Shown: positions 37,654 through 50,645, counted from the first letter of the stretch. The stretch is 64,000 nucleotides of DNA from Luscinia megarhynchos (GCA_034336665.1 CM067576.1:18000036-18064035); one strand, 5' to 3'. Notes: generated by a model not told the origin, from the letters alone. Made by a program: numbers and translations.

Positions 37654-37845
37654 AAAATATTCACATGCTTCCAGAACGAAACAAAGGTCCACCAGCATCT
37701 TCTGGGATGGTGGGATTGGTTGCCATTTGGTTGGACATGTCATACAAAATCCTCACACACTGGACATGGCTCAGTTGTAAAATCTTTCACCCAGAAAGGA
37801 GATCTTTGTTACACAGAAGTCTCGACTCCTCCAGTGCTCATGTTG

Positions 37846-37893
37846 TTACATGACATTCTCGAAGAGCTGCAAGGATCGCATGATATTGTCGTC
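37846..37893 (-). CDS. KCNIP1: KCNIP1 last coding exon
   Basis: 48 nt encoding [15 protein letters not shown] and TAA, the conserved C terminus. Acceptor TGCTTTCAG. Confidence 0.97.
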   Translation of the reverse strand, partial: DDNIMRSLQLFENVM

Positions 37894-40800
37894 CTGAAAG
37901 CAAGGAGAAGACATTGCATGAAACCAGCGTGGCCAAGCACAGTCCCATCCCTGCCTCGGCACCAGGGAGCTGAGCACTGCTGCTGCAGGAGCAGCCTGGC
38001 TCTGGGAACGCTTTCCCTGGGAGCTGGGGCTGGTCCAGTGCCCGGGCCCTGCCCAGCACAGCAGCTGGCCAGAGCTGCAGCCCGGGGCTGCCTGGGGCAC
38101 GCCAGGCACAGGGTTCTCTGCTGAGCCTGGCATCCAGCACAGCCTGGGCTGGGCAGGCACTGGGCTGGTGCCTGAGCTCAGTCCCCAGATGTCCCTGACC
38201 CCGGGTGTGCAAACGTGCTCCTGGTGAGTGTGCTGCACAAGCCCAAATGAAATGGCAGGTTTTGAACCAGCAAGTAAACTGCCTTGAGGGAGCTCTTCCT
38301 GCCAGAAATTCCAGCTCAAACACAAAACACATGCAATCTGTGCAACCTCAGCCTCTCTGAGGCTCCTAGAGCCAAATGAGAAAGTTACAGACAGACACAA
38401 GGAAAATCCTGGACTACTTCTCCTGAAGTATTGGAATTTTACTTTGAAATAAGAACCAGAATAGTATTCAAAAACATAATGATGGTTTTCCCCCCCTGGG
38501 AATTCAGCTATTCCAAAAGTCAGAACAGCTGTTTGCCTGCAACAGGAAAATAATTTTCCACATTGAGCAGCTTAAGAGATCTATTGCACTGCATTCCTCA
38601 GTTGTTTTGTGAGGCTGCATCACCCCTGTCACTGCTCACTCAGTGAGTGCCAGACATCACCTGGCACAGGAAGCCAGTCACCCTCTCCAGGGCCATGCCA
38701 GGGCTTCACTGTCCACAAGCCAGAGCAGCTGCAATGGCACAGGTGAGCACTGCTGTGCACTTGGTTTTGTTTTTCATCAAGATAAACAGAATAAATCTTG
38801 GTGTTGCAGGGCTTGCTCCTGCTTGCCAGGAAACAGCAGCTGACAGTGCACCAGCCTGTCTAGCTCCCAATGCCAGGATGGCAGCAGAAGGAACCAAACC
38901 CAAATGGGGACAGAGAATTAAAACTATAACAGTTACAGGTAAAGTAAAGCTGCTTCAATCCTGAGACTACTGATCCTACACACACCTACAGGCAATTTAA
39001 GAACATGAAGAATAATACACAACACAAATGATTGAATAAAGATGATGCCAAAAATAAGACAAACAATCAGGAGGGAGCAAGAATGAAATAAACATTAGCC
39101 TTCCATTATGCAGCTGCTAAACAAGGGTTTTGTTGCCTGAAGTCCCTGACTGAGACTGGATGGGCCAGAGCCAGCTGTGACACCAAATCAGCAGAAGCCA
39201 GCCCAGCCCTCCACAGTGAGCAGCTTCCCCTTGCTCATGGACAGAAGAGCTGTCTGACTGCAGAACTGGAAAAAAATTTTCCAGGTAACATAAAATGCAC
39301 AAAAGGGCCAATATGCAATTCTGTGCACCAATGGAAGGATTCTAAAAGGCAGAGGGTTTTTTTACACATTATTCTACACCATTTTTGTACTGGTCAAATA
39401 TTAGAGAGATCTCTGACAAATATTCACACAATCAAGGCCTTAGACAACAGACATTTGGCCAATTGCATGGTAATGCAGATGTTTCTTTGTGCCATTGGCT
39501 AAAAGTACCAACAAAAATTTATCACAGCCAACTTCATATATGGAATTTGCAAGAGGGGGCTTACTTCCAAAGCAGAGGAAAAATTAAAATCATTGCTATG
39601 ATGACAGCATTCACTTTTAATTTTTGACCATGAAAACATCAACTGGTTTTAGAACTCAATTGTTGTAATTGCAAGAACTTGAGACACATCCTGGGCAGTT
39701 CCAGCAATGTGGTACTTGAGAATGACAGCACACAGAAACAGCAGCAGTCTTTCAAAATGAAGGGGAAAAACCCCCCAAAAAACAAAAACAAATCAACAAA
39801 ACCCCAAAACGACCTTAGATAGTTAAGAGCTTTCTCTGTAGTTTTATGCCTGTCTGAAGAATCAGGCACTGCAGTTCACTCAGGAAAATAAAAGCACTGG
39901 TACCAGCACTACACATGAAGACATCATCTCCCATATTCTGCCGGACTCTACCTCACTATAGAGTCACAGGCTTCACAGGGCATCACAAAATCACAAACAG
40001 CTTGAAGCTGTCTTGGTTTGAGGGTTGTTTTTTTTTTTTTTTTCCCACAGAGCAAGGAAGATCCAGGATCCTGAGCAGCATCTTGTTTCAACTAGAGTTT
40101 ACCCAAAGGGAAGCAAATGGTGTAGCATGAGATTGAGCTTTCCTTGCAGTTATAATTTAGTCCTTACCTCCTGACATGATTCAATAAACTCATCTAGAGT
40201 TACAACTCCATCTTTGTTTTTATCCATTTTCTGGAAAATAAAATGACATAAAAATTAGTTTACATTGGTAACACTATTGTTACAGTTTATTCTTTTAGTT
40301 GATGCAACCTGAATAAGGCTGGGTACTTAACAAGCTTGGCCCACAGACCCAGTGCTGCATTGGCTGGCTGCTAAGGACTTGTTTCCTCTGGGATTTGGAG
40401 CACTTTTGAGGTCATCTCTAACTGCTTTCTTGACACCCACCAGAACCTCTGCCCTTATTCCATCGTTTATTTATTCACTGCCTGACTCCCACCCACACTC
40501 CTGTCAGTCCTTGGGGCAGTCGAAAGCGGCAGCAGAGAAGGACTGCAGCACATGCAGACGTGTCAGCCTTACTGGATGTGGCACATCCCAAGGCAAAGGG
40601 TCAAGCTAAGAGACTAGGGAGACACCTCTGGAGCCAGGAAACCAGCAGGCATTGCAATGCCAGGCTAGTGGCTGCTAGGGTTTATTCTGGAATATATAAC
40701 GAGGTATAGACCCAGCTTGGCAGGAAAGTCTACCAGTGCATAGCTCAGGTGTTAAGAAAAACCCATCAAAACCCAGGTACCTGGAAAAACACTTCTACAT

Positions 40801-43800
40801 GCTGCCTTGGTGCATCTTCCTTGAGTACCGGATATGTGTATTTTCCCATCATATCATAAATTGCCTTTACGATATCCATCATTTCCTGCCAGGGCAGCAT
40901 GCCAGCACAAACACAAAAAGGAAATGAAGATAAACGAGAGGTTCTGTCCTGTGCTGCCCTGTTGTTCACCCTTCATCTCCTATGACAAACCAGCACCTGG
41001 AATGCCTGTACATGCATGTACATTCATGTACATTCATGTACATTCATGCTCAAAACCAAGGCCTCCCATAATGGGAATGAGCAGTACCAGGTAAGAAGTT
41101 AAAACAAGATCACAATGCAGGATTTGGGAGTGGTGCTGGAAGCTTGTACTGCTTCAGATGACCCCACAGTATCTCCCTGTGCAGAAAGCAAGTCACCAAG
41201 TACTGCCACCATCACCCTCCCCTTCACAAAGGTTATGTGGCTCAGAGCTGCAACCAGCATTTTGCTCCTGGCTAACACAATTCATTAAAGGTACCACAAT
41301 ACAGGGAAATAAGCCTAGAAAATCATGCAATCAGATCACTGTGAACTTTGCTTAGACATAGACAAATGCTTGAGTCCACTCTGATTTGCATTTAATTAGC
41401 TGCATGAAAAATTAATTGCATTCTGCAACAGAACCCAATCACCCCTCCCTTCCAAAATCAGCCTCATTTGTCAGGAACAGCCTTACCTCCTTGTTTATGT
41501 AGCCATCCTTATTTATGTCATACAGATTAAATGTCCATCTCAGCTTTTCGTGAACAGTTCCCCGTAGCAGAATGGACAATGCCATCACAAAATCCTGGTT
41601 TGGGGCAGAGAGAAAAGTGTGAATACTCATAACACCCTTTTCTAAGTCACCCTCTTTATATAATGCCAGTCATAAGATTTCTATTTTTAGGATGTAGCAT
41701 ATGCTTATCAACCTCTTTTGGCTTCCTTTTTCAAAAATGTGTCCTTTCTGACTGAACTCAATTGTTGAAGCGTTCACTGATATGTCTGGTTTTCAAGAGC
41801 ACTGCCAGATGCTCCAGTGGCCTTTCTCCTCCCTGCTGCAAGGAGCTGTCATTCAGATTATCATGGCCTGGTTAAACACAGCTGGACTGTGCCTGTGGAA
41901 GTAGAACTGATGCTTTCTTACCTCCAGATTGATGTGCTGGCGAGGGGAGAAAATCCTAGCTGAGAGATGATCTCCTCTGACACAGGGAGCCTGAGATTTT
42001 GTTATCTGGCAAAATCTGCCAGGCTTGACCAGATGTGATTCCCACCACTAATTACTGTGTGGAACACATAATTTTAACTGGTTTTCTTTGCTTACAGTAA
42101 AGTTACTGCTTCTGATAACTGTGACTTACTAACTACACTGCATGGTGGCTTGGGCACTGAGAGTAGCAGAGCCACAGGGGATTTTAGCTCATGCAGAGAT
42201 TGAGGCTAACAGAGCTATACAGCTCCTGATAACTCATTTAGTATCTTTAGTCACCTCCATGAGCTCTGCATGGGGCAGTGCAGCACTGCTTAGAAACCTT
42301 TCTGCCAAGCCTCCAAGGAACCTGAATTTGTTGAACAATACAAAAAAAAGGGGACAAAATTCTCATGTTTGGCACCCGGTTAAGAGACAGATTTGCCAGG
42401 AATTAAATAAGTTCAGCACTTTCTAGGTTTGTTTTTGTTTGTTATTTTAACAGCATTTCTCTGTTCTCAGTGGGTTTAGGTTTCTGAACACCTTTAATTA
42501 TTGAGGAGCTGCCCCATGCAAATCTCCCACTGCAGCCCTTGCCACAGAGACACACAGGCACATATGGAAACACCCCCATCTTACATTTAATGAACACATT
42601 TCCCAGTCTTACCTGGAAATTACCACAGGTTTTGGCCACTTGACACCAAAGGCATGACTGCCTAAGATTTGTAGTTTTATAGGAGTTTTACAGTCTTCAA
42701 AACTACGAAGTTCATCCTCCAGAAGTCTGTGACAATATATCTATTGTGATAAATAGCTACCTGTGCTGCACTCCTACAGCCATGGGCTGAGTAGGAAGAG
42801 GTCACTTGTAGCCACTGCAACAGGCCTTTCAGTTAAAGGGTGCATTTTGTCTCCAAGTACCCGAGATCCTTGCTCAACACATCATGCAATGCATGATGAC
42901 TGCAGAAGGTGCAAGATCAAGTTCTCTGTGTCCCTCATCTCATTTCACGTGGGACTTTCCTCAGCCACTCCTCCCTGCTGCATTAACTTCTGCACTTTCT
43001 CCCTCTGATCCTGCTTAGCCCAATCTAGATCTCTCTTTACTGACATGGAACTGCATCTGCATAAACTAAAGTGAACCAGATTTGACAACATTGACTGACT
43101 TTAGACTGAAACCTCCAACCTTTAATCCAACGAATCCTACTACTTTGCAATGAAGACTGGCCAGCAAAGCCTAAAAGCAGAGAACTGAGCAAGTGGCACG
43201 GAAGGAAGAGGCACAGCAATCACCTCGAACTTGACGGAGCCGTTCTGGGCAGTGTCGAAGGCGTTGAAGAGGTAATGTGCATACATGCTGGCATCTGAAA
43301 GGCACAAGGGCAGGGACAGCAGCTCACCATGCACTCAGGGCTGCAAGCAAGTCATGAACTCATTCCCCTCCTGTATGTAACTCAGCCCTGAAGCACTGCC
43401 AGATAGTCTATGAACCAGTAAATGTTATCATGGACTTGCAAAATCCTGGCACCTCCCTTAAAACAGCCTTTTATTACAGCAGAAGCTGTTTGGATTTTGG
43501 GGCAGTACCTGAAAGAATGAGCAGAAAGCCCCCAGCCATCCCAAAATGTCTGTGGTTCAAATGGTGGCAAACACAGCAAAAGTGCCAAAGAGCGACTGCA
43601 AGCTGCAGCATCCTTTCTCTATCCTTTTGTTTTGTGGGAGACACAGCAGAGTCCCCTCAGGGAATGCTCAGCTTCAGAAGGGTCTTGCTCCAGTTACTTG
43701 AATTTGACCCATGGCTGCTGGAAAGCAATCTCACCTACAGGCATATTTTTGTCCTTTTGAATCTTAAACTGCTGGGTTTAGAAAATCACAACAGGAAATC

Positions 43801-46800
43801 ATCAAGTTCATACTGAAACTTAGTGCAAAGTTTTTATAGGTGTACATCTTTGAGGTCACATGGGTTGCAAAACATAAAAATAATGTGGTTTATTTTGACA
43901 TTCAGTTGAAAAACACTTGTCAATTGCCTTCTTTAAGTAAATAAACACCGAAAACTATCACTTCAGGCAGCCAGGAGTTTATTGATCAACTAAAAACTGT
44001 GTTAAGAATTTTAAGAGATTCTGATTAATTTTCAGGCCAAAAAGAAGTCTGGGATGCTCCTGTGCTAGACACTACATTCCCCAGCAGTCCAACAGCAGGG
44101 AGGCAAAGACAGTGAGGGGAAGCAATTCCACTTTCTGCCAACAGAAGTCAGAATAGAACAGAGCATCACCCTCCAGTTTCTCTTTTGGACCTGGGGAATA
44201 AAGAGCTGACACCGAGGGGCAATCTTTATTGGGTTTTTTATATGTGTAATAACTGTTCAAAGGGTCTAAAATTTTATTACCTAGATGTTTGTGTTTCTGT
44301 CTAAAAGCCCTCAAAGCTTCAGCTCCATTCCCATTTCTCACACACATGATCTGCAGCAGTTTTGCAGCCAGCTGCCAGTAGGCAAAGTTAAGGCTTCAAG
44401 AACCCTGGCAGGCACAAAGCACTCCACTTACCTCCATGAGGAAAAAACTGTGCATAGATCTGCTTGAATGTTTCTTCATTAACAACCCCACTAGGACATT
44501 CCTGTAGGGAGAAAAAAAAAAAAAAAAAAAAGAAGAGAAGAGAATCAAGAAAAACACAGGTTTGTAAAGGTTCATTTGCAAAACTCTACAAGCCCAAAGA
44601 GAGCAATGAAACAAATCACTTTCCCTATTCTAACAGTGCCCTGCATGCACTGGCTGTGCAGTGGAGAAATTCAGATTGCAGTTTCATCTTAAGCATCTCA
44701 CAAGGCTGGTTCACCATTATCAACATTTCTAACTGTGTTTTCAGAGGTTTCACTGCTCTCTTATAAAATGACCTAGAAAGCCAGCTCATGCATTCTGTCA
44801 TATGAAGCTTCCATCTAATAATTACAAAAAATGTTCATGCCAGTTAACACCTCCCTGTCTAATGCCTTCACAGATATGAACCCATAAATCCTCAGCAGCA
44901 GGCTGAAGCCTGACTCCAGATCCACAGAGGTGAGCAGTCCACAGCACACTGGGAAGTCCTTCCAAACAAACCTCAATAATAAACACACCCCACCAGCTCA
45001 GTGCTGCTATAACACATTACAGAGCCTTGGGCATTTGCTGTCTAATCATGTTTTCAGTTACAGAAAATACTTCCCAGCTGATGGCACTGTTCCTCAAATT
45101 TGCCTATCAACCAAAAAAAAACCATAAACCAGAGCAAACCAATAAAATAACCAGAGCACTCAGCCTTTTTCACAAAGCACAGAATTACAGACACAGAAAA
45201 GTCAGCTTCCTTCCACACTCAGAGCCACTGATCAACAGGGAGCCTGGGGTCTGTGTCCTGCTTTGAATTGCCCAAGGCCCCATCAGGGAGGGAGGAGGGA
45301 CCAAGAGCACTGTCCCTGATGGAAGGACATGCTGGAGATGGGTTCTCTGAGCAGGCCAGCTCTCACAAAACTCACAGAACTGGCATGTGCAGCCTGGCTG
45401 GATTCTTATACTAAGCTGAAGGGCAGACTTGGGATCAAGAAAGTTCCTCTGTTGCTGGCACTGTACTCACTCCATGCATCCCTCTCTGTGCCATGCTGTG
45501 ATCTCTGCCTCACTTTAACACAGGCTCTTCAGCTGGGAACTTCACAAAATGTCACCTTTGCACAAGGAACCACCAGCTTTCCACTCTTGGAGCCTGACTC
45601 CTGCTGCCTGCCCTGACAGTCCTGAACTGTCCTTAGACAGAGCAGACAGTGAGACAGCCTTTCCATGTGCCACCAGATCTTGTAGGTTGCAAGGTTCCTA
45701 GTTAGATAAGTATTCTCAAATTGTTCCAAAGCTCCTAAAACACCCATTGCCTGGTTTCCTTATCACAAAAAGCTGGTTACTTTTCATCTGTAAAGCAGAT
45801 CTGTAAATCATCCAAGGAACATAATTAAATAGAAGCTAACAGCTACCATAAGAGATGGTCCCAAATCTTTCCTAAACTTTCATGTTTTCTGAAGCTTGTA
45901 AGCTAACATACATTAAACAATCTGATATTTATTTATGATACCTTTTATTCATTAATCAAACCCAGAACCGTATCCACAGCCATTCTTGGGTAGAAGTGTT
46001 CTCTTTAGTCACTGAAATGCTCTTGCTACAAGACCACACAGGGCACCTGCTGAGTATTTCACCAAATTGTCATTCTTCCTAAAACCAAGCCTGGCACAAT
46101 TGGCCTGTCCTTTCCAGCACAGTGCTGCACCAAGATCTATTTCCTTCTGTCCTCTTGGTAACACAACTGTTAGGTTCTCTAAGAGCCACAACTTCCCCTG
46201 CTGAAAGATGGTTTGTAGACAAGGGACAAGGGTTTGTAGACAAGGGACTGATCATTCTTTTCTCTGTGCCTCCCACAACTGCAGAGTCCTTGAGGTCCTT
46301 CCTCTGTTTACTACCAGGGATGGGCACGTGGCTGCTGCTGCCTGTGCTCTCACAGGGGCAAGGGATTCCTGGCAGATTTAGTCATTGGGCTTGCTTAATT
46401 TGCTGGCTATCCACATGATCCTTATTGCTTCTGATGCTCCATCTGGAAGCCAAATGAAAGTTTGCATCACAGCTCTAGGAGTGCTGGGGAGAGGCAGTGC
46501 TGACATCCATCAGCCCATTTAGCTCTCTGTAACTGGACTGCTTTCAGACACATATGCTACTACCAATTCATTTGCAATTAATTGATCACAATTTTTGTTT
46601 TATAAGAGCCAAATAATGCTCAGGAGGCCTCATTAGTGCTATAGTACTACTTAATTCTGCTGAGTCGAAAGAAATCTCTCTTATGAAACAGAACAGGTGA
46701 GCTTAGTGTCAGTTTAAATTCCACTGAAGTTAATAAAGTTCACTCATTCAAGAAAAAATTCTTGTCAGTAAGAAAAACACAGTCCCGCACTGTAGTATTC

Positions 46801-49800
46801 ATAAGGCTTTCCTTTGACAGAAGGGTTTTAGGTTAACATTCCTCATTTCCTTAACCTATAAATTCTTTAAAAGTGCCAAGCAGTGAACATTTTTTTTTGT
46901 ATTGTCACCAAGCCCAGAACAAACCCCTCATTTTCCCAGGACTGACTATCAAGCTCTGGCACACAGAGCTGTGCATCTGAACTTACCCTCTTCTTTTAAA
47001 TCACTAAACCACAGAGGAGCTGAATCCACATAAAAACCAAACATAACAACCTACGAAACCAAAAGGAAAATAAAACAGCTGGTGCATTTTTCCTCTGCTG
47101 GAATCAGAAAAAACTTCACAGATTGCTGTCAGAGATGTGCAGAGCAGAAATGCAGGGGAGCTGAGCACGACTGCCTGTCAGACAATCCTCAGCTCACCTG
47201 GCCAGAACATGAGGATGAGTACCCAGGGCCACACTTTGCCAAATTAGAGCCAGTAAGTCAGCTGGCCACAGACAAACACAATCCAGAACTGCATTTTTAA
47301 GCTCCCACACATCCCACGTAGTTGGTAGCTCTGTGTCCTTCCATTTTGGAGATGCTTTGGGGATTATTAAAGTATCAGAACATTTCTCCCTTGCTTGTAC
47401 TGCTCACTTTAATCTTCATAATCCTGCTTTGTTACATCTCATACTACACTTCATTACAGATTTGCTAAAATACTCACATTAAAACAAGGTAAGGATGTCT
47501 TCAGCAGCCCCTCAGTTCTTTGGGCTGTCTGTTTCCTGATTTAGTATTAAGAAATTATCCCTTACAGCACAACTCCCCCCACCAAATGAGCAAAAAACCC
47601 CCCAAAACTCCCAGTTCTTCTAAATCCATGTACTCGATTCCAAGGAATGCAAGCCTTTAGAAACATGGCCAAAGTGGAAGATCCTGAATTAAAGCTCAAC
47701 TCTCTCTATTACTGGTCACTTCATTAGACATCAATTTATCAATTTTAATAATAAAAATACTTCCCTTCTCTTCTCCCTGCAATTCCATAACTGCTCACCA
47801 AACTTTACTCCTCTGGGGGGCAGAAACTTCTAATTCCAGCCTGTGCTTATTCATGGCCATTCTGTTCCTGTGCCAGCATTGCTGTTTAGCTCAAACAGTT
47901 CTGGAGGTTTTGTAGACAGAAGGTATTGCGTTTTCCTTTGTTAAGTTGTACCAAGACAAGACCCACCAGAGGCTCTGCTGGGTTTGCCTGTAACTCTGCT
48001 TTTGTAGAATCCCAGCCAAAGAGATGGGGCCAAACACCTCATGTTAGTCTGGTTCCAGTCTGACTGCAGCTACCAGAGAGGTGCAAGGGAGATTCTGCAT
48101 GATGTGCAGATTCACATCGTGCAGAATCCTGCAGGCAGAAGCACCTGCCAAGATAAATGTGAACTGTTGGTCCTGGAACCAAGAGAGGCTGGAGGGTGGC
48201 AGCCTCTCCCAACTGGAAAAGCAAGCTGAAGGCAAAGAGAGGGGACATTTGGCAAGGCAGCAATAATACAGACCTAGTTAGAGTGCTCAGCTTCTCTGGA
48301 GATGAATTTATTTCAGCCTCTACCAGTCTGGGACAAAACCACCAGACCAGGTTGTGACAGCCTGGGTGAAGACTGAGATGGTTTGGACAGAGGTGGAACA
48401 GAACTCAGAGACAAAGAAAGAACAGGTTTAAAGATACTGAGAATTAGGACTCTGGTCAGATGGGCACCAGTCCAGAGGCCAGCCCAGGCTGTGCTGAGCT
48501 GCCTTTGGAGGAACAACATCCCTGCTCCTGCACACCAAATCCTCTGCACTCCTCTGTGCCCTACACAAGCTCCTGCAAATGGCTCTGTCATTATCCAGGT
48601 GCTGCCTTGTGATTAAACAGGACCTGTGCAACCACTGAGAGCAAGCAATAAGTATAAGCCAGGGAGGAACAAGCCTGTATTCCCATAGGGATTTTGAATC
48701 TCCAGATGGCACTGTAACATCATCCCAAAGAACAGATGGTTTGGTACAATAGCAAATATGTTAACAGCTGAGCCAGTTTGCCTCCTGTGCATAATTACTC
48801 TTGCCATTGAAACCAGGATTTGCAGGTTACCAGTGTTAAAGCTACATTTTCATGTCAATTTATACCTTAGATATGAAACTCTGTGGGTATTGTGTGCAGA
48901 GCAGCTGGCTGAAAACAGCCTAATGTCCAGATATAAACCAAGACCTTGCCATTACTGCCAATTAATGCCAAGACCTTCAGTGATGTGCCAGGTTTAAGCC
49001 ACAAGTCAAATGCCCTTTGTCTGCCACTCTTGCCTTGGGAGGTAATGCCTCTGTAGAGCAAAGTGCTGCAGAGCTGGAAATGGCAGGGGGTAAATGTCCT
49101 GTGCAGCTGCAGATCCCCCAGCACAGAGCAGAGCTCTCCCACACAGGAGTCCCACCCCACACTGATACTGAAGGCACTGCAGAGACCTCAGCAAAACTGG
49201 GTTTAACTTCTCTCTGTAGCAGCCATGTCATGTTGGGGTGTCAACCTGCCAAGCTCTGCTCAAAAGCTGGGTGATTTCCTGCTGGCTGGCAAAAGCATGA
49301 AGAGATATTCAGCATTCAGTTAGGCCACTTCACAGGTGAAATGACTCCTGTGTGCAGCAAAGGCTGAACAAATATGTCACACGCACCAGGTGAAAATACA
49401 GAAGGCTGAGCTGTGCCTTGCCCACCTAAGTGAGCAGTGAGAGAAAGGGTGAAACCTCCAGACTCCTTGGAAAAGTCAAATATACACTGGAAATGTGATT
49501 TGATTGAATTTCAAAAACCTGCCAAAAAGAAAGGCCCTTCTCAAAAGAATTCCTCACAACTGCCTGTATTTAAGGTAGCTCAGCTTCCTTTTGACAAGTT
49601 TTTACCCAAAAGACTTGGCAGAGAAATGTCAGCATTTTGCTGTGGTGGTCTCTGAATGCTGCAGCTGTCCTGCAAGAGAATATAAAAACCATTCTGTATT
49701 TATTGAGCCAGCTTGATTCTGACCTGTTTATCATCATTAAAACATCAGCTGGCACAAACCACCTGGGTGACAGAATCCTGACCCTCAGGCAAACATGTAA

Positions 49801-50645
49801 TGAGTACTCTCTCTTCAAGGTCCACAAAGCACCTGCTCCATGCAGCCTCAGCTCCCATCCATTTCTCCTTCTGTGGGAGCCCCTGGGAGGCAGGCTGGGC
49901 TCCAGGGAGCCTGGCTGGAGCGTGTCCCTCATTTCTGCTGCCTGCCCACAAACCTGCCGCCTCTCTCTGGTCTCCTGTCCTCATACACACCGAGCCTTAG
50001 GTTTGGCTTTGGCTCCTGCCACTCCAGCCTTATTCCCTACCTATGCAGGACCTTAAAGTCCTGAAGTGCTCTCTGAAGATCCTACTACAAGAGCCAGGTT
50101 TCTGCAGCTAGAGAAGGCATGAAATCTCCATGCTGGGCAGCTCATCATGAGTGAACAGGACCACTTATATTTGAACACGAGGAGGTGACAACATGGCTTA
50201 AATAAGTATCTATAAAAACATTTTCATGTTACTTTCAAATACTGGCACGGCTGAGGAAATTGAAGTGTGCTTGCTGACATTTGGGGAACAAGTTTAAATG
50301 AGACCATTATGTGCTGAATATTCATCCAAACCCAGTTTTATGCAGATTGCAGTGTCATAAATATTAGATGGAGAGGCAGATTGTGCTCATTTTGCTGTGG
50401 TAAGGGAGATCTGATACAAAACTACTAATGCTTAGCAGAGGAATAATACAAAATCAAGCTGAACAGTTGAGGCTGGTGGGGACATACATACTAGACTGTT
50501 CATTGCAGTACTGTTCTTACATTTTTAAATCCTCTGTAAAGAACTTGAAGTTCTCTTTTAGTGAAATTGGTTTGTGCTTCAAGCTGTTCCAGGCCCTCAG
50601 GTCTATGGCACACTGTCGTCATTTCTAATTCATCTTCAATTTTAT
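37846..50645 (-). CDS. KCNIP1: KCNIP1 (KChIP1), Kv4 channel-interacting EF-hand protein, last seven exons
   Basis: This is a cytosolic neuronal calcium sensor-family protein that binds the N terminus of Kv4 potassium channels and tunes A-type current. Exons at 50521-50645, 44432-44501, 43224-43294, 41487-41594, 40781-40885, 40168-40230 and 37846-37893 (590 nt) join in frame with GT-AG introns. They encode [20 protein letters not shown], a degenerate EF1 ([13 protein letters not shown]), EF2 ([12 protein letters not shown]), EF3 ([12 protein letters not shown]) and EF4 ([12 protein letters not shown]), ending [17 protein letters not shown]2 to EF4 keep their Asp, Gly and acidic ligands; EF1 is non-canonical as usual in KChIPs. 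The variable N-terminal exon, which defines KChIP1 isoforms, was not found between 50646 and 64000, so the gene continues to the right. The gene order with GABRP matches human as I recall it. Confidence 0.97.
37894..40167 (-). other. KCNIP1: KCNIP1 intron before the last exon
   Basis: 2.3 kb. The part at 37900-38240 is GC-rich unique sequence, and a 16-T run is at 40028-40043. Nothing else recognised. Confidence 0.85.
40168..40230 (-). CDS. KCNIP1: KCNIP1 exon: EF4
   Basis: 63 nt encoding [20 protein letters not shown] and E, with a complete EF-hand loop. Donor GAG|GTAAGG. Confidence 0.97.
40781..40885 (-). CDS. KCNIP1: KCNIP1 exon: linker between EF3 and EF4
   Basis: 105 nt encoding [20 protein letters not shown] and [15 protein letters not shown]. 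Donor CAG|GTACCT. Confidence 0.97.
41007..41048. repeat. 12 bp tandem repeat starting with a 16 bp palindrome
   Basis: TGTACATGCATGTACA at 41007-41022 is a perfect palindrome, followed by further copies of TGTACATTCATG. Confidence 0.9.
41487..41594 (-). CDS. KCNIP1: KCNIP1 exon: EF3 region
   Basis: 108 nt encoding [36 protein letters not shown]. Donor GAG|GTAAGG. Confidence 0.97.
41595..43223 (-). other. KCNIP1: KCNIP1 intron between EF2 and EF3 exons
   Basis: 1.6 kb with no repeat or extra exon recognised. Confidence 0.85.
43224..43294 (-). CDS. KCNIP1: KCNIP1 exon: EF2 region
   Basis: 71 nt encoding (D)[20 protein letters not shown] and KFE. The donor GAG|GTGATT is weaker than its neighbours. 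Confidence 0.97.
43295..44431 (-). other. KCNIP1: KCNIP1 intron between EF1 and EF2 exons
   Basis: 1.1 kb with no repeat or extra exon recognised. Confidence 0.85.
44432..44501 (-). CDS. KCNIP1: KCNIP1 exon: EF1 region
   Basis: 70 nt encoding [20 protein letters not shown] and PHG. The acceptor TCTCCCTACAG lies just after a 20-T polypyrimidine run on the sense strand; the donor is GAG|GTAAGT. Confidence 0.97.
44502..50520 (-). other. KCNIP1: KCNIP1 intron after the first shared core exon
   Basis: 6.0 kb. It has a 20-base A run at 44512-44531 (sense-strand polypyrimidine tract), a small duplication near 46210-46247 and a TAAT-rich AT block at 46560-46700. No exon or mobile element was recognised. 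Confidence 0.8.
44512..44531. repeat. Poly-A, 20 bases
   Basis: On the KCNIP1 sense strand this is a 20-T run 10 bp upstream of the EF1 exon acceptor region, serving as its polypyrimidine tract. Confidence 0.9.
50521..50645 (-). CDS. KCNIP1: KCNIP1 exon: start of the shared core
   Basis: 125 nt encoding (D)[20 protein letters not shown] to [11 protein letters not shown]. The acceptor TTCTCTTTCAG takes one carried nucleotide to form Asp, as at the isoform junction of KChIP1. The donor is AAT|GTAAGA. Confidence 0.97.

Larger units (their letters stand above)
33527..37845 (-). other. Region 3' of the KCNIP1 stop codon
   Basis: No protein-coding exon was recognised. Part or all of it may be KCNIP1 3' UTR, depending on whether the near (37648) or far (33521) polyadenylation signal is used. 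It contains a TA microsatellite at 33609-33644 and several AT-rich tracts. Confidence 0.45.
40231..41486 (-). other. KCNIP1: KCNIP1 introns on either side of the EF3-EF4 linker exon
   Basis: Introns 40231-40780 and 40886-41486 flank the exon at 40781-40885. The second holds a short palindromic tandem repeat at 41007-41048. Confidence 0.85.

Noticed and set aside
37846..38400. A 184-codon minus-strand frame ending in [15 protein letters not shown].
   Set aside because: Only the last 48 nt is KCNIP1 exon; the upstream part is intron read through the TTTCAG acceptor at 37894-37895.
40011..40045. TGTCTTGGTTTGAGGG followed by a T run, LTR-start-like.
   Set aside because: No further LTR sequence can be followed after the T run.
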